Shown piece after piece: positions 49,580 through 60,320 of a DNA stretch of 64,000 nt. Within the stretch, counting starts at the first letter, position 1; each line of letters starts with the position of its first letter. The stretch lies in assembly GCA_938029725.1 (NCBI GenBank), contig CALHGE010000022.1, forward strand, positions 1 to 64,000. The letters run 5' to 3'. The DNA comes from an uncultured Flavobacteriaceae bacterium. GTDB taxonomy: Bacteria; Bacteroidota; Bacteroidia; Flavobacteriales; Flavobacteriaceae. The notes under the pieces were generated by a model. The model saw only the letters and a program-made list of their open reading frames with translations. It was not told the DNA's origin and made no database searches. The position numbers and the translations under genes are program-made.

Positions 49580-49606
49580 ACAGTACTATGCATAAGATGG
49601 TACTGT
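49580..49606. promoter_or_regulatory. Inverted repeat ACAGTAC-N13-GTACTGT, candidate operator upstream of the micro-ORF array
   Basis: Perfect 7-bp arms read directly. Confidence 0.4.
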
Positions 49607-49886
49607 TTTATGTATAAATTAGCACATAGAAGCCTTAAATTCGTATCAAATTAATTATATATGCCTGATATTAAGTTATTTACTAGTAATTATGATTAAA
49701 TTAAAATTTATTGTTAAAATTTGCACTTCATTAAAATTCAGTAAGATAACAGCAAGAAGCGCTGCCGTGTTTCGTTTAAATAGGAGGTAAGAGTTGAGCG
49801 ATTAACCTTTGTCGAGTTTACCCTCTCGTAGAAAATAAACCCCAAAAAATAGGGTTATATAGGTATCTTATTAAAAACGATGCGCT

Positions 49887-51056
49887 ATGAGAATTTTTCA
49901 ATTAAAGTATATTCCATTCAAACTATCCTATCTCTTTATGAGCGTATTGTATATCGTATTAGCTGCTTGCAGTAAGGATGCGAACCTACTTCCTGAGCAA
50001 GAAGATTCCGTAGCTGATGCGATTGAAGAAACAACAGAAGATAATACTGGGGGTGATAGTGCCAACGATGACACTACGAATGATGATTCATCAGATAATA
50101 CAGATTCAACAACACCTGGGCTAATCGTATTTGAGGAAGGCTTTACCTTAGACGAGACAAGATCTGTTGTCAATTATGTTTTATCACCATCTGATTACAA
50201 TCAATTTCTTGAGGGCGAAGGAAATATTTCTATGGTTACTGAAAAAGCATATCAATACCTAAAGGATGACTTTGATTATGTCATCATACTCTCAGTAGAA
50301 GCAATAAAGCCGCCTGATTTATTTTATGGTATATCAAGATTAGTCCAGAATCAAGTACGAGGCTTAGGGAGTAACACCTATGACAACTCTGCGGCATACG
50401 GTTCTGACGGGCAGCTCAAAAGCATCATTTATATGCCGAGAACCGAATACATTTCTAATGGGCCGTTTTTACATGAAATCGCACATTCATGGGCTAACAA
50501 GGGAATTATACCAAGTACGGTTGGCGGCCATTGGGGCTTTGCTAGTACCGCAGGACAATTAGGTGGTTTTGGAGAAATAGAAGCTTTGGGTAACAATACC
50601 TATCAAGGAAAACTAAATGGCTTAAATAGTTTTGGTACGTTCGCCAACGGTGGAAATTCAATAGTATTTGGAAATCTTGAACTCTATGCGATGGGATTCA
50701 TCGGTGCAGACGCATTAGAAAGTGTTCAAGTAGCCGTAAACCCTGAATGGGGCCAAAACCAAGGTGAATTTACAGCAGATGCGATTGAAACTTATGATGC
50801 ACAAGATATTATCGCCACGCATGGTGAACGTATTCCATCTGTAGAAAATTCTCAAAAATCGTTCAAAGCACTTACTGTAGTTATCTCCACAGTAGCTATA
50901 TCTCAAGAAAAAATAGACGAAGTAAGCCTAAATCTGGAGAATTTTTCAAGGCAAGGAAATCCAGATGCTTCTTGGGGAGGTCTTAAAAATTTTTGGTTAG
51001 CGACCCAACAAAAGGCAACTTTTGATTTTACAGTTACCCAGGAGAGTATTAAATAA
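49887..51056 (+). CDS. Lipoprotein with D/T/N-rich linker and HExxH metallopeptidase-like domain
   Basis: Lipobox AACSK; linker TEDNTGGDSANDDTTNDDSSDNTDSTT; FLHEIAHSWANKG (HEIAH at 50472-50486). Confidence 0.75.
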   Translation: MRIFQLKYIPFKLSYLFMSVLYIVLAACSKDANLLPEQEDSVADAIEETTEDNTGGDSANDDTTNDDSSDNTDSTTPGLIVFEEGFTLDETRSVVNYVLSPSDYNQFLEGEGNISMVTEKAYQYLKDDFDYVIILSVEAIKPPDLFYGISRLVQNQVRGLGSNTYDNSAAYGSDGQLKSIIYMPRTEYISNGPFLHEIAHSWANKGIIPSTVGGHWGFASTAGQLGGFGEIEALGNNTYQGKLNGLNSFGTFANGGNSIVFGNLELYAMGFIGADALESVQVAVNPEWGQNQGEFTADAIETYDAQDIIATHGERIPSVENSQKSFKALTVVISTVAISQEKIDEVSLNLENFSRQGNPDASWGGLKNFWLATQQKATFDFTVTQESIK

Positions 51057-51063
51057 GTTAAGG

Positions 51064-51663
51064 CTATTGTTTATGAAGCTCCTCTAAAAGCGTATCATAA
51101 GTTTCTATTTGAGTAAACAATCGGCCACCTATATTGAGTATGGGTGTTTTAATCGAATCTATAGGAGCAGGCAGGTAGTTTTTTAATTGCTCCTGTATTT
51201 CAGGTTTTTCACTTAGCAGGTGTTTGATGTACTTGTAATTACTCGCATTTAAAGATTTTATAATACGATCACAAGTCAGGCATGCATCAGTAATATATAC
51301 CGTAATCGATTTCTTTGGTTTTATCTTTATACGTTCGAACTCCTTTTTTAAAGCTCTTTTTGAAAGACTATCAGTTACCAACAAATCATATGTGTAATTT
51401 GGTTTTTTATCCCGGGTAAGAACAACTGTTTTTAAATGTACTTTTGACGCTGCAGGAACGCGCACCCATCTCGGGCGGCCTTGGCTTTGTCTAAAATTGG
51501 TCCCTGATATTTTTATTTGGACATCAAAATCTTGCTCGTTCTCGTTAATTGCATAAAAAGCCAAACGATTCGGAATAGCTTTAGTTTCAACACGAAGCGC
51601 TGTTTCTTGTGCATTTATTTTTGCTGCAATAAAAAGAAGCAGCAGAAGAGTGTTTAATTTCAT
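51064..51663 (-). CDS. Secreted protein with C-terminal thioredoxin/glutaredoxin-like CxxC region
   Basis: Signal peptide; SITVYITDACLTCDRIIKSLNA. Confidence 0.6.
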   Translation of the reverse strand: MKLNTLLLLLFIAAKINAQETALRVETKAIPNRLAFYAINENEQDFDVQIKISGTNFRQSQGRPRWVRVPAASKVHLKTVVLTRDKKPNYTYDLLVTDSLSKRALKKEFERIKIKPKKSITVYITDACLTCDRIIKSLNASNYKYIKHLLSEKPEIQEQLKNYLPAPIDSIKTPILNIGGRLFTQIETYDTLLEELHKQ

Positions 51664-51805
51664 AGTATGTTTTCTCGAAAGGTAAGATATGGATTCCCCT
51701 AGCGCTAAGACAAAAAAGTCTATTAATTAATAGCCTTTCACGATAAAGAGCTGTAATCAAAATCTTTACTAGTATATGTCCTTAATATTTCACTATTTTA
51801 CAATT

Positions 51806-52489
51806 ATGAAAAATATAGGACTCTTTGTATTCTTTATAACCCTAATATCTTGTTCATCTGAAGCTTCTAAAAGTCTTTTCAATGGAAAAGATTTGCAGGG
51901 TTGGCATATCGACGTGCCAGAAATGGATAGCATTCCTGATGCTCGAAACCCTTTTATCGTTAGAGATGGAATGCTCGTAAGTTTAGGCACTCCTCAAGGC
52001 CATATTATTACCGATAAGGTTTATCAAGATTTTAGATTAGAGGTAGAATATCGCTTTGCTGGCGAACCCGGTAATTGTGGCGTTTTGGTATTTGCATCGA
52101 CACCAAGGTCTTTATATAAAATGTTTCCAAAATCTATCGAAGTACAAATGATGCATCAAAACGCTGGAGATTTCTGGTGTATTGTAGAAGATATTACCGT
52201 AGATAATATGACAGAACGTCGCGGACCAAAATCTGAATGGGGTATTGTCGAAGGTAAAAAACGTAGAATAATAAATTTAACTGATGATTCTGAAAAGCCT
52301 CTTGGTGAATGGAATAGCATGCATATTGAATGCTTAAAGAATCAAGTAAAAGTATGGGTGAATGGTATTTTAGTGAACCATGGCTACAATGCTACTGCCG
52401 ATAAAGGTCAAATTGCACTTCAGGCTGAGGGCTCTGAGGTTGAATTCCGAAAAATAGTGCTAACGCCTATTTTGGAGCTGACTGAATAA
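51806..52489 (+). CDS. DUF1080 (3-keto-disaccharide hydrolase) family lipoprotein
   Basis: SLFNGKDLQGWHI, GNCGVLVF, EWNSMHIECLKNQVKVWVNGILV; lipobox ISCSS; start trimmed. Confidence 0.92.
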   Translation: MKNIGLFVFFITLISCSSEASKSLFNGKDLQGWHIDVPEMDSIPDARNPFIVRDGMLVSLGTPQGHIITDKVYQDFRLEVEYRFAGEPGNCGVLVFASTPRSLYKMFPKSIEVQMMHQNAGDFWCIVEDITVDNMTERRGPKSEWGIVEGKKRRIINLTDDSEKPLGEWNSMHIECLKNQVKVWVNGILVNHGYNATADKGQIALQAEGSEVEFRKIVLTPILELTE

Positions 52490-52580
52490 ATTTTATTTTT
52501 TTTTAAAAGTGTTGCATGTTTCGCATACCGATTACTTCGATAGTTTCGACGTAATAATTCAGTTAACCCTGATAAAATCG

Positions 52581-52588
52581 TATTTTTG
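52581..52588 (+). promoter_or_regulatory. Candidate Bacteroidota -7 element TATTTTTG upstream of helicase paralog B
   Basis: Exact match to TAnnTTTG, 25 nt before the predicted ATG; no clear -33 element. Confidence 0.35.
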
Positions 52589-52612
52589 CAATCTTCAAAA
52601 AAAAAGGGTTAT

Positions 52613-54166
52613 ATGGCTGATATTGCAATTGCAGTTCAAGAAAAAAAGACAGACAAAGAACTTTACGAATACCAACAAGGTGCCATTAACCAAATTTTCG
52701 ATAAATTCGAAACTGCACCAGAAGATCATCATTTACTATACCAGCTACCTACAGGAGGGGGAAAAACAGTTATTTTCTCAGAAATGGTGCGACAGTATTT
52801 GAAAAAGCATAACAAGAAAGTACTTGTTATGACACACCGTGTTGAACTTTGCCGTCAAACATCTTCAATGCTCACCGGTTTTGGTGTAAAAAACAAAGTC
52901 GTTGATAGTAAGGCTGAGCTAGATGACCAAGCGGAATATAGTTGTTACGTAGCAATGGTAGAGACGCTAAATAATCGTCTGAACGATGATAAATTAGATA
53001 TTTCTGATGTCGGTCTGGTTATTATTGATGAAGCGCACTACAACTCTTTCACCAAACTTTTTAAATTTTTTGAAAAATCCTTTATTCTAGGGGTAACGGC
53101 TACGCCTTTAAGTTCGAATAAAGAGCTACCCATGAAAGGGAACTACGATGAGCTTATCGTTGGTGAAACGATAGAGTCGCTTATTGAAAATGAATTTCTT
53201 GCACGTGCTGAAGTCTTTCAGTACGATATGGGTTTGACCTCATTGGAAATCGGATCTAATGGTGACTATACCGTAAAATCTTCGGAGGACCTATATTCTA
53301 GCCCTGCAATGCTCGAAAAACTACTGAAGGCCTACGAGAAGCATTCTAAAGGAAAGAAAGCCCTGATATTTAACAATGGAATTAATACCTCCATAAACGT
53401 GTATCATACTTTTAATGCAGCCGGACTTCCGGTTATGCATTTAGATAATACGGCGACAAAGAAACAACGTGCTCAGATTCTTAAATGGTTTAAAGAAACT
53501 CCAAATGCAATTTTAACATCAGTAAGTATTCTTACCACAGGTTTTGATGAGCCGACTATTGATACTATAATTTTGAACCGTGCAACAAAATCATTGACCT
53601 TATACTATCAAATGATTGGTCGTGGTTCTCGTATTTTGAACAATAAATCAAAATTTACGGTGGTTGATTTAGGAAATAATATGTATCGTTTTGGTCCATG
53701 GGGTGCTGATCTCGATTGGCAAACTATTTTCAAATCACCTAATTTCTATGCAGATCGCATTCAGGATGATGAAGCTATTGAAGGCAAATTCAAACATGAA
53801 ATGAATGATCAGCTTCGTGAGGAGTTTTCAAAATCAGAAGATGTTTCTTACGATATTAAGCAAGTATATATAGATGCTACAAGTAAAGGAGAGTCCTCAA
53901 AAGTAGTTCTAGAGCGTTCTATCACGCATCATGCAAAGATTTGTATAGAGAACAGTGAAGATGTTTACGATGCGCTTGCCTTGGCAAAATTACTGAAAGA
54001 AGATATTGACCAACGGATACAAACCTATGCTAAATGCATCAGTAGAAGCACCTTTAACTTTGTACACTGGTTGAAAGATGACTACAAGAAGAAGCTAAAT
54101 GCCTATCTCCGTCAGAACTTTGACGAGGTGTTTGAGGAAATTCATGGTCATCCTCCGGTAGACTAG
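52613..54166 (+). CDS. DEAD/DEAH-box (SF2) helicase, paralog B
   Basis: Closely similar to 29259-30770 over its full length; LPTGGGKT, DEAH, GVTATP, QMIGRGSR; start trimmed. Confidence 0.93.
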   Translation: MADIAIAVQEKKTDKELYEYQQGAINQIFDKFETAPEDHHLLYQLPTGGGKTVIFSEMVRQYLKKHNKKVLVMTHRVELCRQTSSMLTGFGVKNKVVDSKAELDDQAEYSCYVAMVETLNNRLNDDKLDISDVGLVIIDEAHYNSFTKLFKFFEKSFILGVTATPLSSNKELPMKGNYDELIVGETIESLIENEFLARAEVFQYDMGLTSLEIGSNGDYTVKSSEDLYSSPAMLEKLLKAYEKHSKGKKALIFNNGINTSINVYHTFNAAGLPVMHLDNTATKKQRAQILKWFKETPNAILTSVSILTTGFDEPTIDTIILNRATKSLTLYYQMIGRGSRILNNKSKFTVVDLGNNMYRFGPWGADLDWQTIFKSPNFYADRIQDDEAIEGKFKHEMNDQLREEFSKSEDVSYDIKQVYIDATSKGESSKVVLERSITHHAKICIENSEDVYDALALAKLLKEDIDQRIQTYAKCISRSTFNFVHWLKDDYKKKLNAYLRQNFDEVFEEIHGHPPVD

Positions 54167-54233
54167 CCCTATTTAACTCATAAAGCGTCGTACCTTTGTT
54201 TTGAAATACTTTTTATTTTCAAAAATTTACGCT

Positions 54234-55589
54234 ATGTCTTCCTTCGACGATTTTAAAATAACCACACCTTTACGCAATGCTATTGCCGATTTAGGCTTTG
54301 ATAGTCCACGACCTATTCAAGCGAAAGCCTTTCCTGTTGTCCTCTCAGGGAGTGACATGGTCGGAATAGCACAAACAGGCACAGGAAAGACCTTTGCTTA
54401 CATGCTTCCAATTCTGCAAATGCTTCCTTTTTCTAAGGAAAAATACCCTAGAGCTCTAGTTTTAGTCCCTACGAGGGAATTGGTAGTGCAGGTAGTTGAT
54501 GAAATCGAAAAATTTGCAAAATATACTACACTAACAGCTGTAGGTGTATATGGCGGAACCAATATGAACCGCCAAAAGGAAGCCTTAGCAGAAGGAGCCG
54601 ATATTGTAGTTGCAACTCCTGGAAGACTTTACGATTTAATGTTAAGTGGCGCAATGCGAACTAAGTCTATTAAAAAGCTGGTAATTGATGAAGTTGACGT
54701 AATGCTAGATTTGGGGTTTCGGTTTCAATTAACCAATATTATGGATCTTTTGCCAGAACGACGTCAAAATATTATGTTCTCAGCTACAATGACCCAAGAG
54801 GTAGACAAGCTTATCAACGACTATTTCAAGGCGCCAAAAAAGGTTACAATAGCCATCAGTGGAACGCCTTTAGATAATATTTCGCAGCACTGTTATGCTA
54901 TTCCAAACTTCTATACTAAAGTTAATTTTTTACTTGAGTTGTTTAAAGATAAAGAACTGTTTAGTAAAGTTTTAGTATTCACGTTAAACAAAAAAACTGC
55001 TGATCGTTTGTTTCAAGAAATTGATGAATTCTTTGGCAGTGAAGCTTGTTTGATACACTCCAACAAAACACAGAATTATCGCCTGCGCTCCATCAAGCAA
55101 TTCGAAGAAGGGGTCAATAGAATTTTAGTCACGACAGACGTAATGGCTAGAGGTTTAGATTTAGATAGTATATCCCATGTAATCAACTTTGACACCCCGA
55201 TATATCCCGAAAACTATATGCACCGCATTGGACGTACAGGGCGATCAGAGGAGGAGGGAGCTTCCTTATTATTCTACACCGAAAAAGAAGAGTCCGCCAA
55301 AGAGGCTATTGAAGCCTTGATGAAGGTTAGGATTGAGAAGCTTGAACTTCCTAAATCTATTGAGATAGCTACCAGGCTCACGCCTGAAGAAACCCCTAGA
55401 ATTAAAGAACGAGACAATCCAGACAAATCCGCAAACGATAAGGATAAAGGCGAAGGTTTTCATGAGAAAAAGGAAAAGAATACCCAAATCAATCAAGGGG
55501 GGTCTTACAAACGCATCATAGAAAAGAAATATAAGAAGGCTAAGACAAAAGGCGACAAGAATTACAATAAAAGAAATAAACGAAAATAG
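54234..55589 (+). CDS. DEAD-box RNA helicase
   Basis: [24 protein letters not shown] box, [11 protein letters not shown]; basic C-terminal tail; start trimmed. Confidence 0.93.
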   Translation: MSSFDDFKITTPLRNAIADLGFDSPRPIQAKAFPVVLSGSDMVGIAQTGTGKTFAYMLPILQMLPFSKEKYPRALVLVPTRELVVQVVDEIEKFAKYTTLTAVGVYGGTNMNRQKEALAEGADIVVATPGRLYDLMLSGAMRTKSIKKLVIDEVDVMLDLGFRFQLTNIMDLLPERRQNIMFSATMTQEVDKLINDYFKAPKKVTIAISGTPLDNISQHCYAIPNFYTKVNFLLELFKDKELFSKVLVFTLNKKTADRLFQEIDEFFGSEACLIHSNKTQNYRLRSIKQFEEGVNRILVTTDVMARGLDLDSISHVINFDTPIYPENYMHRIGRTGRSEEEGASLLFYTEKEESAKEAIEALMKVRIEKLELPKSIEIATRLTPEETPRIKERDNPDKSANDKDKGEGFHEKKEKNTQINQGGSYKRIIEKKYKKAKTKGDKNYNKRNKRK

Positions 55590-55606
55590 CTTACATACAA
55601 TTGTTT

Positions 55607-57157
55607 ATGAGTAAAATTGAAACAGATGGTTTAAGTAAAATCAGCGAAGCTGAAATTGACAAATGCATCACTATCTTAGAACAATTAGTAGCGAATACGG
55701 ATGTGATTTTTGATATTCCAAAAGAGAAGCGTACTGCTTTGATTAAAGCTTCAGGTCAATTATCAAGACCAAGTCGTGAAGAGTTTTCAAGAAGAAAGAA
55801 GGATGCAAAAAAGGCTCAGAAAAGAAAAAAGGCGGCAAAAGATAAAAACGCAAGAAAGGAAACCGGAATTCGGAGCGCTCGTGAGGCGATTGTGTTTGTA
55901 GCTCCTAAGTTGCTACCAGAGGCAGAAGCGAGAGACAGAGAGCTCGGAGATCTAGAGTCGCCACGGAACTGCTATGTCTGTAAAACTTTGTTTACAAAAC
56001 TTCATCATTTCTACGATACGATGTGCACTGATTGTGGAGATTTCAACTATGCTAAACGTTTTCAAACTACAGATCTAAAAGATCAAGTTGCCATAATAAC
56101 GGGGTCTCGATTAAAAATCGGGTATCACATCACTTTAATGCTACTGCGATCAGGAGCTACGGTTGTTGCCACTACGCGCTTTCCTGCTGATTCTGCGCTA
56201 CGTTTCGCTAAAGAAGAAGATTTCACTCAATGGGGGCATCGTCTAAAAATTCACGGTCTAGATTTGCGTCATATTCCGAGTGTAGAAATTTTCTGCAATT
56301 ATATCGAACAGAAGTATGATCGCCTAGATATCCTAATCAATAATGCAGCCCAAACAGTAAGGCGTCCAGCGGGATTCTATCAACACCTAATGCCAAATGA
56401 AGAACGGGCAATTAGCACACTTCCGAAATATGCTGCGGACTTGCTAAAAGACCATGTATCTTGTCTTGATGAGCTAAAATTACTGACTACTGCAGCCTCG
56501 CCTAATCAGAATATGCCGGTTACTTGGCATGGCCCTGAACCGGGAATTGGGCTTCGCGCCTCCGCCAAACTGTCTCAAATACCGTACAGCTTTGATAATT
56601 CACTGCAAACCAAAGAAGTATTTCCTGAAGGGGAATTAGATGCTGATCTGCAGCAGGTTGACCTGCGCAAGACGAATAGTTGGCGTTTAAAATTAGGTGA
56701 AATTGAAACTACAGAAATGATCGAAGTTCAATTGGTGAATTCCGTAGCACCTTTCGTGCTGTGTAACCGCCTTTCTGAATTGATGAAAAAAGAAAATACG
56801 GGTATGAAACACATTATTAATGTTTCTGCTATGGAAGGTAAATTCCATCGTTTTTTTAAAGAAGATCGTCACCCGCACACGAACATGGCCAAAGCAGCTC
56901 TTAATATGCTCACCCATACAGCTGCAGGAAGCCTAGCGAAAGACGGAATTTACATAAATGCAGTAGATACAGGCTGGGTAACTGATGAGGACCCTGCAGA
57001 GCTGGCAAAGAAAAAGCAAGAGCTACATGATTTTCAGCCCCCTCTAGATATTGTAGATGGCGCCGCAAGAGTTATGGACCCTTTAATTGACGGCATCAAC
57101 ACGGGCAAGCACTGGAGTGGTAAATTCCTAAAAGATTATCGACCAATAGATTGGTAA
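55607..57157 (+). CDS. SDR-family oxidoreductase with N-terminal basic region and CxxC...CxxC element
   Basis: CYVCKTLF...[44 protein letters not shown]. Confidence 0.85.
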   Translation: MSKIETDGLSKISEAEIDKCITILEQLVANTDVIFDIPKEKRTALIKASGQLSRPSREEFSRRKKDAKKAQKRKKAAKDKNARKETGIRSAREAIVFVAPKLLPEAEARDRELGDLESPRNCYVCKTLFTKLHHFYDTMCTDCGDFNYAKRFQTTDLKDQVAIITGSRLKIGYHITLMLLRSGATVVATTRFPADSALRFAKEEDFTQWGHRLKIHGLDLRHIPSVEIFCNYIEQKYDRLDILINNAAQTVRRPAGFYQHLMPNEERAISTLPKYAADLLKDHVSCLDELKLLTTAASPNQNMPVTWHGPEPGIGLRASAKLSQIPYSFDNSLQTKEVFPEGELDADLQQVDLRKTNSWRLKLGEIETTEMIEVQLVNSVAPFVLCNRLSELMKKENTGMKHIINVSAMEGKFHRFFKEDRHPHTNMAKAALNMLTHTAAGSLAKDGIYINAVDTGWVTDEDPAELAKKKQELHDFQPPLDIVDGAARVMDPLIDGINTGKHWSGKFLKDYRPIDW

Positions 57158-57229
57158 TTTTATTTTTCAACTGATATTATATCAGTAGTTTAGATATAGA
57201 TATATACTGTTAAGGTTTAATTAAATACA

Positions 57230-58084
57230 TTAAAATTTCCAAGATATAATACGTGTTTTCTTGTTGCCATGAACCATTGATACCGTATGGTATTCTCCTC
57301 CAAGCTTCTTTATCTGTTTCTTGATTTTAGGTAAATGCTCTGACTTAGAAACCAAGCTAGTAAATACACCAACCTGCTTCTTATAGTCCAAACTTTGTTT
57401 AATCATGCGTTTCAAGAATAATGGTTCGCCACCATTACACCAGAGTTCATTGGCTTGACCACCAAAATTGCGCTTAGCATCAGGAGTATAGCTCAGGTTC
57501 TTCTGCTTTTGTCGGGTTTCTCTTTCTGCATTTTCTTTCGAGGCATAAAAAGGAGGATTGCAGATCGTGAAATGAAAATATTCACCTGCCTTTATGATTC
57601 CCTGAAAAATATTTGCCTTGTCTTTTTGAAGTCGTATGTCAATAGAATTAGATAAGTGTGGGTTGCTTTTTACATTTGCCATAGCAGCGATGGTAGCATT
57701 CTCTTCAATATCGCTACCCACCATTTTCCAATCATAAATATGAGCCCCTAAAATCGGATAAATACAATTGGCTCCAACACCAATATCTAATCCTTTTATA
57801 GCTCCAGCTAGGCCTTCCGTTTCTAAAATAGTAGCAATATGGTGTATATAGTCAGCTCTGCCAGGTACAGGAGGACAGAGATAGCCTTCAGGAATGCTCC
57901 AGTCTACGACGCCGTAAAAATGCTTTAAAAGCGCCTTGTTTAGGGCTAATACAGCCTCGGGCTTAGCGAAATCAATTGTTTGCGTATCATGTTCGTTATT
58001 AAAAACAAAAGGTAGTAGCTCAGGGTGGGTTAAGGTGAGTGCCTCAAAATCGTAAGGGCTAGTATGAATATTGTTCGAATGCAT
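57230..58084 (-). CDS. rlmF: 23S rRNA (adenine(1618)-N(6))-methyltransferase
   Basis: CPPVPGRADYIHHIA, LDIGVGANCIYPI, FTICNPPFYAS. Confidence 0.94.
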   Translation of the reverse strand: MHSNNIHTSPYDFEALTLTHPELLPFVFNNEHDTQTIDFAKPEAVLALNKALLKHFYGVVDWSIPEGYLCPPVPGRADYIHHIATILETEGLAGAIKGLDIGVGANCIYPILGAHIYDWKMVGSDIEENATIAAMANVKSNPHLSNSIDIRLQKDKANIFQGIIKAGEYFHFTICNPPFYASKENAERETRQKQKNLSYTPDAKRNFGGQANELWCNGGEPLFLKRMIKQSLDYKKQVGVFTSLVSKSEHLPKIKKQIKKLGGEYHTVSMVHGNKKTRIISWKF

Positions 58085-58158
58085 ATAAAAAAGCTTGGTG
58101 GCAAAGGTAGTTTTAACTTAATAAATTTAGCTACTTTAGTTTCCCTTAAAAATCGCTC

Positions 58159-59382
58159 ATGAAAAAAATAGTACTGCTGCTGTTTGCACTATGCCTTAGC
58201 TGCAAGAGCACATCTCCTTTAACGGCCAGCAAACATGAATATGCTAAACCTGTGGACACTACGAAAAGGCCAATTTCAAATCAAAAGAAGAAAGTGTATC
58301 AGTTTGAATACTTAGGTGTTAGAAATGATTTTCCTGCCGCAAGATTGAATGGCTTTATTAAAAATAATGATTCTACCTATACGGCTAGCATCTGGCCAGA
58401 GAACTTCCCTATAAACCCAAGTCCTTGGTACGCTTTTAAACTATGGTCGAAAACCGAACGTATCATCTATGTCAATTTGGATTATTCCAACGGCGCCAAG
58501 CATCGGTATGCGCCAAAACTCAGTGCAGATGGTGAAAATTGGACACTATTGGATTCTACATCTGTACAAAGAAGTGCTGATAGCACAAGTGCCCAAGTGA
58601 AGCTACAGGTTGGAAAAGACACCTTGTGGTTGGCTGCGCAAGAGATACAAGACCATAGGAGAGTAGGGGAATGGGTACAGAGCATGGCTCAACATAATTT
58701 TGTCAGTCAAAATTCTGCTGGTAAAAGTATGCTTGGTAGAGATTTATATAATTTAAACTTAAGTAAAGGTTTAAATATTAATAAGCCCGTGGTACTCATC
58801 ATAAGCAGACAACATCCACCAGAAGTAACTGGTTTTTTATGCATGAAAGCCTTTGTGGAGACTATTATTGAAGAAGGTTCGACCAATGGTTTTTTAGAAA
58901 AATACCGGATACTAGTATACCCATTAATGAATCCTGATGGTGTTGATTTAGGGCACTACCGTCACAATACCGGCGGCGTAGATTTAAATCGAGATTGGAG
59001 TCAATACCACCAGCCTGAAATTGAACAAGTCACTAGCCATATGGTTCATGAAACAGCAACACACAAAAACGATGTGGTGCTTGGTCTTGACTTTCATTCT
59101 ACCTATCGCGATGTATACTATACACCTCATGAAAGTATTGAAAGAAAGATTCCAAATTTTACGAAAGCTTGGCTTGAAAAAATCAGAGTTGCTGTTGGTC
59201 TAAAGGATATCAATGAAAGCCCAGGCAAAAACTTACAACCAACCTCAAGTGCATGGTTTAATCGACAGTTTGGCGCTACAGGTATTACCTATGAGATTGG
59301 TGATGACACCCCGAGAGGCTTTATCAAGACTAAGGGAGTTGAATCAGCTAGAGCTATGATGCAATTACTCCTTGCCGAATGA
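58159..59382 (+). CDS. M14-family zinc carboxypeptidase (lipoprotein)
   Basis: SRQHPPEVTGF, YPLMNPDGVDLGHYRHNTGGVDLNRDW, DFHSTY. Confidence 0.92.
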   Translation: MKKIVLLLFALCLSCKSTSPLTASKHEYAKPVDTTKRPISNQKKKVYQFEYLGVRNDFPAARLNGFIKNNDSTYTASIWPENFPINPSPWYAFKLWSKTERIIYVNLDYSNGAKHRYAPKLSADGENWTLLDSTSVQRSADSTSAQVKLQVGKDTLWLAAQEIQDHRRVGEWVQSMAQHNFVSQNSAGKSMLGRDLYNLNLSKGLNINKPVVLIISRQHPPEVTGFLCMKAFVETIIEEGSTNGFLEKYRILVYPLMNPDGVDLGHYRHNTGGVDLNRDWSQYHQPEIEQVTSHMVHETATHKNDVVLGLDFHSTYRDVYYTPHESIERKIPNFTKAWLEKIRVAVGLKDINESPGKNLQPTSSAWFNRQFGATGITYEIGDDTPRGFIKTKGVESARAMMQLLLAE

Positions 59383-60320
59383 AAGCACCTAAAAACACCT
59401 TATTTATTGTTTTGGCATTTTTCTCCATCTATGTGATTTGGGGATCCACCTATCTGCTTAACAAAATTGCCGTGATGGAATTACCTCCATTTATGCTTGC
59501 CGCTATCCGTTTTATAACCGCCAGCATTTTGATTTTTGTGATATGTAAGTTCATGGGTATTTCAATCGCAATAACAAAAAAGCAGTTCTTTAATACTGTT
59601 ATTGCTGGATTCTTGTTTCTCACTTTTGGAAATGGAGTGGTGGTATGGGCACTGAAATATGTAGATACAGGCTTGGCAGCACTTGAAATATCTGCGCAGC
59701 CATTGGTAGTATTGATATTGATGTTGATCTTTCAAGGAAAAAAAATACAACCCATGTCAATGGTTGGTGTGTTTTTAGGTATTGCCGGTATCTATCTATT
59801 AGTAAGTCAACAACAGATTCTAACTGCAGAAAACTCTGTTTTAGGAATGGTTATGATTTTTTTCTGTATGATCAGCTGGGGCTATGGCAGTCTTTTTGTT
59901 GGTAAGGCAGATTTGCCAAAGAACTATTTTGTGAATACCGGATATCAAATGCTTACCGGCGGAATTATGCTTATTGGCTTTAGTCTTGTTTTTAATGAAC
60001 CTTGGTCATCGCCAACTGAATGGAGCACAAAAGTGGGCTATACAATGATTCTATTGATTGTGTTCGGAAGCATTGTTGCTTTCACTTCCTTTAATTATTT
60101 ACTGCAAATGGTTTCTCCTGAAAAGGTAGCCACATCAACCTATGTGAACCCGATAATTGCTTTGCTACTAGGCTGGTATTTTTTGAATGAGCAAATTACA
60201 TCACAATCGATTATCGCCGCGGCCGTACTTTTGACAGGGGTATATTTTATAAATACAAAAAAGAAGTTGACGCTGTTCTCAAGGTTCGGTAAAGTGCCCT
60301 CGGAACCTAGCGGCAAATAG
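59379..60320 (+). CDS. EamA/DMT-family transporter
   Basis: Ten-helix hydrophobic pattern; IYVIWGSTYLLNKIAV. Confidence 0.92.
   Translation: MKAPKNTLFIVLAFFSIYVIWGSTYLLNKIAVMELPPFMLAAIRFITASILIFVICKFMGISIAITKKQFFNTVIAGFLFLTFGNGVVVWALKYVDTGLAALEISAQPLVVLILMLIFQGKKIQPMSMVGVFLGIAGIYLLVSQQQILTAENSVLGMVMIFFCMISWGYGSLFVGKADLPKNYFVNTGYQMLTGGIMLIGFSLVFNEPWSSPTEWSTKVGYTMILLIVFGSIVAFTSFNYLLQMVSPEKVATSTYVNPIIALLLGWYFLNEQITSQSIIAAAVLLTGVYFINTKKKLTLFSRFGKVPSEPSGK

Noticed and set aside
49486-49593. Possible 35-aa minus-strand ORF MHSTVTIIIIARLLSVSQLETIKNNSSFEINSSAT upstream of the array
   Set aside because: No similarity to A-D and no shared leader; more likely promoter/leader sequence.
49611-49655. 14-aa ORF MYKLAHRSLKFVSN
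   Set aside because: No supporting evidence beyond an ATG and stop in AT-rich DNA.
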